In this document: positions 16,540 through 24,152 of the stretch, in pieces
How positions within the stretch are numbered: the stretch's first letter is position 1
Layout: every line of letters starts with the position of its first letter
Source: an uncultured Bacteroidota bacterium
Lineage (GTDB): Bacteria; Bacteroidota; Bacteroidia; Flavobacteriales; Flavobacteriaceae
Direction of reading: 5' to 3'
Assembly: GCA_903913315.1 (NCBI GenBank)
Contig: CAIWKX010000014.1
Coordinates: 1-37,782 of the forward strand
DNA: 37,782 nt
Made by a program: the position numbers and the translations under genes
The notes under the pieces: generated by a model
What the model was told of the DNA's origin: nothing
Seen by the model: the letters and a program-made list of their open reading frames with translations, nothing else
The model's database searches: none

Positions 16540-17418
16540 TTGAAACGAAAAACATTCATAAAAACACTAATAGGAGGAGCAGCTATGGCATCACTACAGC
16601 CTTTGTACAGTTGGACTAAAGATTTAAAAGAAGAAGATATTAAACTTCCCGTATTATTCATAGGACATGGTTCACCTATGAACGGAATAGAAGATAATGA
16701 GTTTTCTAGAACTTGGGCAAAATTTGGAAATGAAATTCCAAAACCTAAAGCTGTTTTAGTAATATCAGCCCATTGGTTGACTACTGGGACACATATTACA
16801 GCAATGGAAAATCCAAAAACCATTCACGATTTTGGAGGCTTCCCACAAGAATTATTTGATGTTCAGTATCCAGCGAAAGGGAGCCCAGAGCTAGCGAAAA
16901 CAACATCAGAATTAATTACATCTACTCGAGTAGGGTTAGATCACGATTGGGGGTTAGACCACGGTACTTGGACTGTGGTGCGTCGCATGTATCCTAATGC
17001 TGATATTCCTGTATTACAATTGAGTATTGATTATAACAAACCCGCACAATATCATTATGATTTGGCTAAACAGTTAGCTTCTTTGCGTAAAAAAGGGGTG
17101 TTGATTATTGGAAGTGGTAATATGGTACACAATCTTCGAATGGTAGCTTGGGATAAGTTGCAAGAACCAGAATATGGATTCGATTGGACTATCGAAATGA
17201 ATGCTATTTTCAAAGAAAAAATAGGAAACAACGATTTCAAATCGCTTATTGATTATGAAAAATTAGGAAGCGCAGCCAAACTTGCTATTCCAACTCCTGA
17301 TCATTATTATCCTTTGATATACAATATAGCTTTGCAAGACAATACAGATACAATACGTTTTTTTAACGATAAGCCAGTTGGTGGTTCGCTCACAATGACG
17401 TCGGTAAAAATTGGATAG
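16540..17418 (+). CDS. ygiD: LigB-type extradiol dioxygenase, YgiD/DODA family
   Basis: This 292-residue member of the class III extradiol ring-cleavage family is related to plant and E. coli 4,5-DOPA dioxygenase. The metal-site histidines are in VLFIGHGSPMNG (His43) and VLVISAHWLTTG (His78), with further histidines in GLDHDWGLDHGTW, IIGSGNMVHNLR and PTPDHYYPL, as in YgiD. The only workable start is TTG at 16540: the frame is closed by a TGA at 16507 and has no ATG or GTG before the conserved region. The N-terminus KRKTFIKTLIGGAAMAS resembles a Tat leader but has Lys-Arg rather than Arg-Arg. The true substrate is unknown. Confidence 0.88.
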   Translation: MKRKTFIKTLIGGAAMASLQPLYSWTKDLKEEDIKLPVLFIGHGSPMNGIEDNEFSRTWAKFGNEIPKPKAVLVISAHWLTTGTHITAMENPKTIHDFGGFPQELFDVQYPAKGSPELAKTTSELITSTRVGLDHDWGLDHGTWTVVRRMYPNADIPVLQLSIDYNKPAQYHYDLAKQLASLRKKGVLIIGSGNMVHNLRMVAWDKLQEPEYGFDWTIEMNAIFKEKIGNNDFKSLIDYEKLGSAAKLAIPTPDHYYPLIYNIALQDNTDTIRFFNDKPVGGSLTMTSVKIG

Positions 17419-17420
17419 TT

Positions 17421-17449
17421 AAAAAGGTAAGCATCACGCTTACCTTTTT
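17421..17449. terminator. Bidirectional intrinsic terminator
   Basis: A perfect 12-bp stem (AAAAAGGTAAGC, 17421-17432, with 17438-17449) encloses a 5-base loop. It lies between the stops of the dioxygenase gene and the convergent PH-domain gene and should serve both. Confidence 0.88.
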
Positions 17450-17452
17450 AAT

Positions 17453-17878
17453 TTAAATGACTTCAATTTGTGGATTTATCTTTTTAATTTCTTCGATGAA
17501 AATATCACTCATCTTTGGGGATATAAACAAATCATCAAATTGATTATAGGTTACTATGAAACCTTTAGTGTCTAAAGCAGGTTTCAACATTACAGGAACA
17601 TTCAATCCAGAAAAACGCTTAATTGATTTTATTTTAGTAATATCAATTCTACCACGAATTGGTCCTGAACGATACAACAAAAAGTTATTTTTAATTACAT
17701 ATCGAGTATCTAACAAAACCCAAAGTACAAATGCAGTTACCAAAGAAATAATAATCATTGGAATCAGAGGAAAGTTTCCTTTTTCGTAGTTAATGACTAG
17801 CATAACTATAAAAAACAAAACAATGCCCCAAAGGATTACAATAGTAAAAGTGTTTTTAGATGATAGAAATCGATTCAT
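17453..17878 (-). CDS. Membrane protein with bacterial PH domain
   Basis: This 141-residue protein has two closely spaced N-terminal transmembrane helices (about 10-27 and 35-54). A cytoplasmic bacterial PH-like (bPH) domain follows: DTRYVIKNNFLLYRSGPIRGRIDITKIKSI matches the short-PH signature in which RxxI precedes the Ixx-IxxI strand. It ends ISPKMSDIFIEEIKKINPQIEVI. Function is unknown; such domains occur in many small membrane proteins. It is encoded four bases after the C1 peptidase gene, so the two form a transcript. Confidence 0.85.
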   Translation of the reverse strand: MNRFLSSKNTFTIVILWGIVLFFIVMLVINYEKGNFPLIPMIIISLVTAFVLWVLLDTRYVIKNNFLLYRSGPIRGRIDITKIKSIKRFSGLNVPVMLKPALDTKGFIVTYNQFDDLFISPKMSDIFIEEIKKINPQIEVI

Positions 17879-17882
17879 AAAC

Positions 17883-18992
17883 TTATAGACCTAATTTTGT
17901 TTTAGAGGTTTTAATTAAACCATCCTTGTGCAAAAGTACGGATATACTTTTCAATTTCAAATAAGAAACGCTCATATATACAAAACCATCTTTACCATTT
18001 TTTGCACCCCAAGAATTTTTTACTTTATAGTATACTTTTCCAGTTTGGTCTTTCACTTTTCCAACAATGTGCATTAAATGATCATCTTGAGTATCCATAT
18101 TTTCAAACTCAGCTTGTCGGTATTCGGCAGTTATGTTTTTTTCAGGTTTGATTTCTGTTAAAATTAATTTAGCATCTTCCTCTTTTTCAGGAATAGCAGC
18201 AACGCCAACTTTCCCAGAGAAGCTAACTTCTGAAACATCACTATCTAAGGCAACCGTATAGCCATTGTCAATTGCATTATCAATATTTTGAATAAATTCA
18301 TCTAAAGGCAAATTGTAAAAAGTTCCATTTGAAAAATTATCTGGAATGTCCAATAGAAATGGTTTGTAGTATGGCTCATTGGTATAAGAAGAAATCGTCA
18401 CATAATCATTAGGATTCAATTTTGTCATTTCCATAAATGTTTTTGGAGTGTATTTTTTTCCTTCATAAGTAAACTCAGTTACATTTTTTCCCATATACAC
18501 ATCTAAAACAGCATTGATGGCGTCTTTCCATTGTGGTGACAATTTCTTTCCAGGATTAGAAACATACGTTTTTAACATGGCTTCAAGAACCGCAGTCATT
18601 TCAGCATGATTGTATTTTTCGTCAGAATTCAATTTTCCAGTGTAAACACTTTGTGGCACAACTCCAAAATCTCTAGCACTATTGATTACATCATGAGCAA
18701 GAGCCCCTTCCCCAAACTGAGCTTTTCCTTGTCGCATTACATAATTCCATGCCTTTTTTGGGTATGTATTTCTTACATTGTACATTTCAGATAAATCAAT
18801 GTGTTTTCCAGTTAATCGAATTATTTCAGCTTCTAAAAAGGATGTAGTTGCAAAGCTCCAACAAGTTCCAGTATTATCCTGAGAAATTACAGGATTGGCT
18901 TCAATGTCTTTGATGGCTTTAAATTCATAAGTTTGGGCGTAACTTCCATACATAATGGAAAGTAGACCGATAGAGAAAAGTATTTTTTTCAT
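17883..18992 (-). CDS. Secreted C1-family (bleomycin hydrolase-like) cysteine peptidase
   Basis: This 369-residue papain-clan peptidase has a signal peptide (MKKILFSIGLLSIMYGSYAQ). Catalytic elements are Gln38 and Cys44 in SQDNTGTCWSFATTSFLE, the histidine in DDHLMHIVG (His308), and the asparagine in KNSWGAKNGKDGF (Asn326). The arrangement and the insert between the two halves match aminopeptidase C/bleomycin hydrolase of Bacteroidota. Export suggests periplasmic or outer-surface peptide trimming. It is the first gene of a pair with the PH-domain protein. Confidence 0.92.
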   Translation of the reverse strand: MKKILFSIGLLSIMYGSYAQTYEFKAIKDIEANPVISQDNTGTCWSFATTSFLEAEIIRLTGKHIDLSEMYNVRNTYPKKAWNYVMRQGKAQFGEGALAHDVINSARDFGVVPQSVYTGKLNSDEKYNHAEMTAVLEAMLKTYVSNPGKKLSPQWKDAINAVLDVYMGKNVTEFTYEGKKYTPKTFMEMTKLNPNDYVTISSYTNEPYYKPFLLDIPDNFSNGTFYNLPLDEFIQNIDNAIDNGYTVALDSDVSEVSFSGKVGVAAIPEKEEDAKLILTEIKPEKNITAEYRQAEFENMDTQDDHLMHIVGKVKDQTGKVYYKVKNSWGAKNGKDGFVYMSVSYLKLKSISVLLHKDGLIKTSKTKLGL

Positions 18993-19173
18993 GGTTGTTT
19001 TTATAATTTGTGGCGCTAATTTAATTGTTTTAAGAATATAAATAAAAAAACAGGGTGTATTTAGACGTTTTGTCTTTCAAAATTATTCCTTTTTGATAAT
19101 TTCTTTATCGCATTAGAATTACCTTATTATTATTATTAAAAAATTAATAGCATTACATAAATATTGAATTTGT

Positions 19174-19181
19174 TACTTTTG
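19174..19181 (+). promoter_or_regulatory. menB -7 promoter element
   Basis: TACTTTTG matches TAnnTTTG and lies 19 bases before the menB ATG. The -33 region is poor. The rest of the 208-bp divergent spacer (18993-19200) holds an ATT triplet run near 19130 and nothing else I can name. Confidence 0.45.
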
Positions 19182-19200
19182 TATTTTAAATTAATATAGA

Positions 19201-20040
19201 ATGAATGCAATCAATTGGGTAACCGTATGGGAATTTGAAGATATAACTTATAAAAAATGCAATGGTGTAGCCAGAATAGCTTTCAATCGTCCAGAAGTAC
19301 GTAATGCTTTTCGCCCAAAAACTACAGCAGAATTATTAAAAGCCTTTCACGATGCGCAAGAAGATACTTCGATAGGAGTCGTATTGCTTTCAGCGGAAGG
19401 ACCAAGTGCTAAAGACGGTATCTGGTCATTTTGTAGTGGAGGAGATCAAAAAGCAAGAGGGCATCAAGGTTATGTCGGCGATGATGGATACCATCGACTG
19501 AATATTTTAGATGTGCAGCGATTGATTCGATTTATGCCAAAAGCCGTAATTTGTGTTGTTCCCGGATGGGCAGTAGGTGGCGGTCACAGTCTGCATGTAG
19601 TGTGCGATTTGACTTTAGCGAGTAAAGAGCATGCCATTTTTAAACAAACCGATGCCGATGTAACTAGTTTCGATGGGGGTTATGGCTCTGCGTATTTAGC
19701 CAAAATGGTAGGGCAAAAGAAAGCCCGTGAAATCTTCTTTTTAGGAAGAAACTACTCTGCGCAAGAAGCTTTTGAAATGGGGATGGTCAATGCCGTAATA
19801 CCTCATGATGAATTAGAAGATACGGCCTATGAATGGGCTCAAGAAATACTAGCCAAATCACCAACATCCATTAAAATGCTTAAATTCGCGATGAATTTGA
19901 CAGACGACGGAATGGTAGGGCAACAAGTTTTTGCAGGAGAAGCCACTCGTTTAGCCTATATGACTGATGAAGCCAAAGAAGGAAGAGATGCTTTCTTGGA
20001 AAAACGCAAACCCAACTTTGATAAAAAATGGTTGCCATAA
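19201..20040 (+). CDS. menB: 1,4-dihydroxy-2-naphthoyl-CoA synthase
   Basis: MenB is a crotonase-fold enzyme that closes the second ring of menaquinone by converting o-succinylbenzoyl-CoA to 1,4-dihydroxy-2-naphthoyl-CoA. The 279-residue protein has RIAFNRPEVRNAFRPKT (about 28-44), the oxyanion-hole segment SFCSGGDQKARGHQGYVGDDGYHRLN specific to MenB, VVPGWAVGGGHSLHVVCDL, the active-site aspartate/serine region ADVTSFDGGYGSAYLAK, and the C-terminal FLEKRKPNFDKKWLP. Length and start are standard. It probably leads a transcript with menA, 92 bp downstream. Confidence 0.97.
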   Translation: MNAINWVTVWEFEDITYKKCNGVARIAFNRPEVRNAFRPKTTAELLKAFHDAQEDTSIGVVLLSAEGPSAKDGIWSFCSGGDQKARGHQGYVGDDGYHRLNILDVQRLIRFMPKAVICVVPGWAVGGGHSLHVVCDLTLASKEHAIFKQTDADVTSFDGGYGSAYLAKMVGQKKAREIFFLGRNYSAQEAFEMGMVNAVIPHDELEDTAYEWAQEILAKSPTSIKMLKFAMNLTDDGMVGQQVFAGEATRLAYMTDEAKEGRDAFLEKRKPNFDKKWLP

Positions 20041-20049
20041 TTTTAAAAT

Positions 20050-20126
20050 ATTAGATATTAGATTTTAAATATCTAATATCTAATTTACATGAAACGATAT
20101 CTAAAATTTTAAATCTAATATCTAAT
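20050..20126. repeat. Heptamer-based inverted and direct repeat before menA
   Basis: Two tandem copies of ATTAGAT (20050-20063) face two tandem copies of ATCTAAT (20071-20084) across a 7-base spacer, a perfect 14-bp inverted repeat. A third ATCTAATATCTAAT lies at 20113-20126, six bases before the menA ATG at 20132. The unit is 7 bp throughout. It may form a hairpin in the menB-menA message or be a local repeat expansion. Confidence 0.75.
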
Positions 20127-20131
20127 ATAAA

Positions 20132-21088
20132 ATGAAACACTGGATTGAAGCCGCACGAGTTAGAACCTTACCACTTTCTGTTTCAGGAATTTTGGTAGGT
20201 AGTTTTTATGCGATGTCACAAGGAATTTTCAATTGGAAAATTGTGATTTTGGCACTTTCAACTACTTTAGGATTACAAATCCTTTCCAACTTCGCCAACG
20301 ATTATGGTGATGGAATGAAAGGAACTGACAACGAAGATAGGGTAGGTCCAAAACGCGCAATTCAAAGCGGTGCTATAACTCCTGGCGCTATGCGTTACGC
20401 GATTTTCATCACCGCATTTTTAACCTTAGTTTCAGCAATGTTATTGATTTATTTCTCTTTCAAAGGGAAATATTTAATGTACTCCATTATCTTTTTTGTT
20501 TTGGGAATTTTAGCAATTGCTTCTGCTATTCGTTATACTGTGGGTAAAAACCCTTATGGTTACAGAGGATATGGCGATGTGTTTGTATTCACTTTTTTTG
20601 GAATAGTGAGTACGTTCGGAATTTATTTTATGTTTTCTAAGCAAATGGATTGGTTGTTGTTACTGCCTGCAACAGCAATTGGATTTTTAAGTGTTGGCGT
20701 ATTAAACCTTAACAACATGCGTGATGAGGAATCAGATAGAAAATCAGGTAAAAACACGATTGTAGTTAAAAATGGAGGCGCTTGGGCAAAGAAATACCAT
20801 TTCTTCTTAGTTATATCAGCAATGGTTTTAATGTTACTTTTTGCAGTAATTTTTGATTTCAGTTACAGAGACCCAAACCCAGAGAGTTTCAATTTTGACA
20901 TCTATTTCTTTTTAATAGCCTATATCCCGCTTATAGCACATTTAAAGAGGGTTGCCAAAAACGAAGAGCCAAAACTATTAGACCCTGAATTAAAGAAATT
21001 AGCTTTAAGCACCTTCTTATTGTCAATTTTATTATCATTATCGTTGATTTATTTTCTTTCAGATATTATAATTTATTACACCAACTAA
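20132..21088 (+). CDS. menA: 1,4-dihydroxy-2-naphthoate polyprenyltransferase
   Basis: MenA is an inner-membrane UbiA-family enzyme that attaches the polyprenyl chain to 1,4-dihydroxy-2-naphthoate, giving demethylmenaquinone. The 318-residue protein has eight or nine predicted membrane helices. The first aspartate-rich site is NFANDYGDGMKGTDNEDRVGP (split here as NFANDYGDG and KGTDNEDRVGP, about 52-72), and the second is in NLNNMRDEESDRKSGKNT near 193-210. The opening HWIEAARVRTLPLSVSGILVG is typical of MenA. It is followed after four bases by the UPF0173 hydrolase gene. Confidence 0.96.
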   Translation: MKHWIEAARVRTLPLSVSGILVGSFYAMSQGIFNWKIVILALSTTLGLQILSNFANDYGDGMKGTDNEDRVGPKRAIQSGAITPGAMRYAIFITAFLTLVSAMLLIYFSFKGKYLMYSIIFFVLGILAIASAIRYTVGKNPYGYRGYGDVFVFTFFGIVSTFGIYFMFSKQMDWLLLLPATAIGFLSVGVLNLNNMRDEESDRKSGKNTIVVKNGGAWAKKYHFFLVISAMVLMLLFAVIFDFSYRDPNPESFNFDIYFFLIAYIPLIAHLKRVAKNEEPKLLDPELKKLALSTFLLSILLSLSLIYFLSDIIIYYTN

Positions 21089-21092
21089 TACT

Positions 21093-21770
21093 ATGAAAAT
21101 CACATTTTACGGTCACGCATGTATCGCAATAGAAGTAAGTGGTAAACACATACTGGTTGACCCTTTCATTACCGGAAATCCTAAAGCGACTCATATTGAT
21201 GTCAATACGCTGCAAGCTGATTATATTCTGTTAACACATGCTCACAACGATCATATACTCGATGTTGAAGCTATTGCAAAGCGCACAGACGCCATAATTG
21301 TATCGAACTATGAAGTAGCAGTCCATTTCGGAAACAAAGGCTTAAAATACCACCCAATGAATCACGGAGGTAGTTGGCAATTTGATTTTGGAAAAGTAAA
21401 ACTAGTGAATGCCGTTCATTCCAGTTCATTTCCTGACGGTTCGTATGGAGGAAACCCTGCAGGATTCGTTATTGAAGGCGAGCACAAAAACATCTATATT
21501 TCTGGAGATACAGCTCTTACAATGGATATGAAATTGATTCCCATGCGCACTAAACTCGATTTAGCAATTTTATCGCTTGGTAATAATTTCACTATGGATG
21601 TCGATGATGCTATTATCGCAGCCGATTTTGTGGAGTGCGACAAAGTACTAGGAGTGCATTTCGACACTTTTGGTTACATCGTAATCAACCACGACGAAGC
21701 CAAAAAGAAATTCTTTGATGCAGGAAAAGACTTGATGCTGTTAGAAATTGGAGAAAGTATTGCCCTTTAA
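21093..21770 (+). CDS. UPF0173-family metallo-beta-lactamase-fold hydrolase
   Basis: This 225-residue metal-dependent hydrolase has the HxHxDH zinc motif in LTHAHNDHILDVE (about 49-61). MKITFYGHACIAIEV precedes the strand with LVDPFITGNP, and further ligands appear in YISGDTALTMDM and GVHFDTFGYI. It matches the UPF0173 (YtkL) family, whose reaction is not established. It starts four bases after menA and lies 22 bases before the next gene, so it belongs to the menB-menA transcript; whether it serves menaquinone synthesis is unknown. Confidence 0.92.
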   Translation: MKITFYGHACIAIEVSGKHILVDPFITGNPKATHIDVNTLQADYILLTHAHNDHILDVEAIAKRTDAIIVSNYEVAVHFGNKGLKYHPMNHGGSWQFDFGKVKLVNAVHSSSFPDGSYGGNPAGFVIEGEHKNIYISGDTALTMDMKLIPMRTKLDLAILSLGNNFTMDVDDAIIAADFVECDKVLGVHFDTFGYIVINHDEAKKKFFDAGKDLMLLEIGESIAL

Positions 21771-21792
21771 TTTTACACTCAAGAAAAACTTA

Positions 21793-23016
21793 ATGAAACT
21801 TAATTCCTTAATGGTTCCAAAAATAAAAACACTAATTTTTCTGTTAGTGACTACAGTTACTTTTGCACAATCCAAAGACGGCTATTGGGACAATATCAGA
21901 ACCACCAACGAAACAATTTCCCTACGCGCGGGTGAAAAGAAAGTTATTAAATCAGCTGACTTTCCTGATGGAACTACAGAAATTGTATACAGAATAACTA
22001 TTCTCGACGACAATCAAAAACTTTCTTCAAGTTTGGTTTCAGTCCTAAAAGCCATTCCAGATCCTACCGGAATTAGTCAGGGAACTGCCGGTGCTGTTTT
22101 TTTAGTATCAACAATTTCAGGAGTTGACAAATGTAAATACGCAATTTTTTCAGATGCCAAAGAAGCCGATTCGTTTCTTACTACAGCCAAAAAAGACAAG
22201 GCCTGCTTGGTACAAGATACTCCTATCAACAAGGAAGCTCGTCTTTTAAAAAATAAAGGTTCCGAATGTTTTACTTCTAAAACTCACAACTTATATTTTG
22301 CGTTCCAAAGCGACAATTGGGTGATGAAAGAAAAAATTATTCTAGAAGTGGTGCCATGGGTAGATAATAAAGCTAGTCGAGGTTGGGATTCCGATACTAA
22401 AAATGAAATACTTTCCTTGAGCAAAACACTTAAAGTGTACAATTCTCTGACAGGGAAAGATACTTTTTCTGCAGCATTTCTTGAGAAAATTGCACAAAAA
22501 TATTCTTATAAAGAGTTTTCTAATTTGCTTTCCATTGAAAAAAGTACAGCTATAGAGACGGCTACAGAAGAGGCGTTAAAGAAAACAGGCGAAACCAAAA
22601 AGTATTATAGTCTTTTTAGAGATCGCGCAAATACGGCGATTAACAAAGGTAATTTTGAAGATGCCATAACTATTATTCAATCGGAACTTATCGCAAAAAA
22701 TAGGGCAGAATCTATTGATTATGCAACATTAGGGAAGTATTTCATTTTGTCTAAACAATACGATAAAGCTGAAAAAACATTAAATAATGCAATTGCAAAA
22801 GATGCTACAGATATTGATTTGCAATTGCAATTAGCCTATTTATACATGTTTACCGATAGGATTTCAGAATCCAAAGAGATTCATAAAAAGTATAAAACAC
22901 AAAACATTAACGCCAAAACCACTTGGGTACAGCAAACCATAAAAGACTTCGATTTGTTCAAGAAATGTCGTTTGCCAGAAGACAACTTCAAAAAGATCCT
23001 TCGAGTTTTAGAATAG
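21793..23016 (+). CDS. Secreted protein with C-terminal TPR-like repeats
   Basis: I do not recognise the family. The 407-residue product (ATG at 21793; an internal ATG at 21811 is equally able to begin the signal peptide MVPKIKTLIFLLVTTVTFAQ) has an N-terminal beta-rich domain up to about residue 190. It includes two Cys-containing stretches (VDKCKYAIF and SECFTSKTHNLYFAFQ). The C-terminal part has helical TPR-like repeats (RANTAINKGNFEDAITIIQ, YFILSKQYDKAEKTLNNAI, AYLYMFTDRISESKEIHKKY). It is exported to the periplasm and sits in the menA-UPF0173 transcript upstream of menC. Confidence 0.87.
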   Translation: MKLNSLMVPKIKTLIFLLVTTVTFAQSKDGYWDNIRTTNETISLRAGEKKVIKSADFPDGTTEIVYRITILDDNQKLSSSLVSVLKAIPDPTGISQGTAGAVFLVSTISGVDKCKYAIFSDAKEADSFLTTAKKDKACLVQDTPINKEARLLKNKGSECFTSKTHNLYFAFQSDNWVMKEKIILEVVPWVDNKASRGWDSDTKNEILSLSKTLKVYNSLTGKDTFSAAFLEKIAQKYSYKEFSNLLSIEKSTAIETATEEALKKTGETKKYYSLFRDRANTAINKGNFEDAITIIQSELIAKNRAESIDYATLGKYFILSKQYDKAEKTLNNAIAKDATDIDLQLQLAYLYMFTDRISESKEIHKKYKTQNINAKTTWVQQTIKDFDLFKKCRLPEDNFKKILRVLE

Positions 23017-23023
23017 TTTGCAA

Positions 23024-23051
23024 CTATTTTCTATTTTCTATATTCTATTTA
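23024..23051 (+). repeat. Four tandem heptamers immediately before menC
   Basis: CTATTTT, CTATTTT, CTATATT and CTATTTA follow one another without a gap and end one base before the menC ATG. Like the repeat before menA the unit is 7 bp. Copy-number change here would alter the leader next to the start codon. Confidence 0.7.
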
Positions 23052-23052
23052 A

Positions 23053-24090
23053 ATGAAAGCCTCTTATCAAAAGTACATGCTCAATTTCAAAAGACCCTCA
23101 GGAACATCTAGAGGTATTTTAAACGAAAAAGAAACATGGTTTATCATCTTAGAAGAGAACGGCAAAAAAGGGATAGGAGAGTGTGGAATTCTTCGTGGAC
23201 TGTCTGTAGACGACAGACCCGATTATGAAGAAAAATTACAATGGACATGCGCTAATATTCATCTCGGAAAAGACCAACTTTGGGGAGCACTTTTAGAGTT
23301 TCCTTCTATCCAATTTGGAGTCGAAATGGCGTTCCAATCTCTTGCATCCGATACTCCTTTTTTATTGTTTCCTTCCCCTTTCACACAAGGCAAAAAAAAT
23401 ATCGATATCAATGGTTTGGTTTGGATGGGAGAGGAGTCATTTATGAAGCAACAAATTGAAGAAAAACTAGCACAAGGATTTCGTTGTATCAAACTCAAAA
23501 TTGGCGCTATAGATTTCCAAAAAGAACTCAATTTATTACGCTTTATTCGTCAAAATTTTGATGCGAATACGGTTGAAATACGAGTAGATGCCAATGGTGC
23601 TTTTGCTGAAAATATAGCTTTACATAAATTAGAACAATTAGCTGGGTATGAATTGCATAGTATTGAACAGCCTATAGCAAAAAAACACACTGACAGGATG
23701 GCGGAGTTGTGTAAAACAACCCCAATTCCTATTGCGTTAGACGAGGCGTTAATTGGAGTGTTTTCATGGGAAGAAAAAGAACAACTTCTAGAGAAAATCA
23801 GACCCCAATACATCATTTTAAAACCAAGTTTTATAGGTGGATTTCGCGGTACGAAAGAATGGATTGACCTCGCTAAAAAACATCAAATTGGGTGGTGGAT
23901 TACTTCCGCTTTAGAAAGTAATATTGGTTTAAATGCGATTGCACAATGGACTTTTTTACAACAAAATGTAATGCCTCAAGGACTCGGAACTGGAGGGTTG
24001 TATACAAACAATTTTGATTGCCCTTTGGAAGTTAAAGAAGGCCAGTTAAGATATAATCCAGCTATTAATTGGGACGTTAAAATATATTAA
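23053..24090 (+). CDS. menC: o-succinylbenzoate synthase
   Basis: MenC is an enolase-superfamily dehydratase converting SHCHC to o-succinylbenzoate. The 345-residue protein shows the second-strand lysine in FRCIKLKIGAIDF (KxK motif, about 140-152), the metal ligands in EIRVDANGAF (Asp), HSIEQPIAK (Glu) and PIALDEALIG (Asp), and the acid/base lysine in YIILKPSFIGGFRG. ALESNIGLNAIAQW near the C-terminus completes the barrel. In the flavobacterial men loci I remember, an AMP-binding menE often follows; here the next gene is an efflux adaptor instead. Confidence 0.94.
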   Translation: MKASYQKYMLNFKRPSGTSRGILNEKETWFIILEENGKKGIGECGILRGLSVDDRPDYEEKLQWTCANIHLGKDQLWGALLEFPSIQFGVEMAFQSLASDTPFLLFPSPFTQGKKNIDINGLVWMGEESFMKQQIEEKLAQGFRCIKLKIGAIDFQKELNLLRFIRQNFDANTVEIRVDANGAFAENIALHKLEQLAGYELHSIEQPIAKKHTDRMAELCKTTPIPIALDEALIGVFSWEEKEQLLEKIRPQYIILKPSFIGGFRGTKEWIDLAKKHQIGWWITSALESNIGLNAIAQWTFLQQNVMPQGLGTGGLYTNNFDCPLEVKEGQLRYNPAINWDVKIY

Positions 24091-24112
24091 AATAAGCCCC
24101 TCATTTCATTTC

Positions 24113-24128
24113 TATTTTTGTAATTTTG
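24113..24128 (+). promoter_or_regulatory. Tandem -7 elements before the efflux operon
   Basis: TATTTTTG (24113-24120) and TAATTTTG (24121-24128) both match TAnnTTTG and abut each other, 24 bases before the adaptor ATG. No matching -33 TTG is evident, so the promoter call is tentative. Confidence 0.35.
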
Positions 24129-24152
24129 AGTAAGAATTATAATACATCATAA

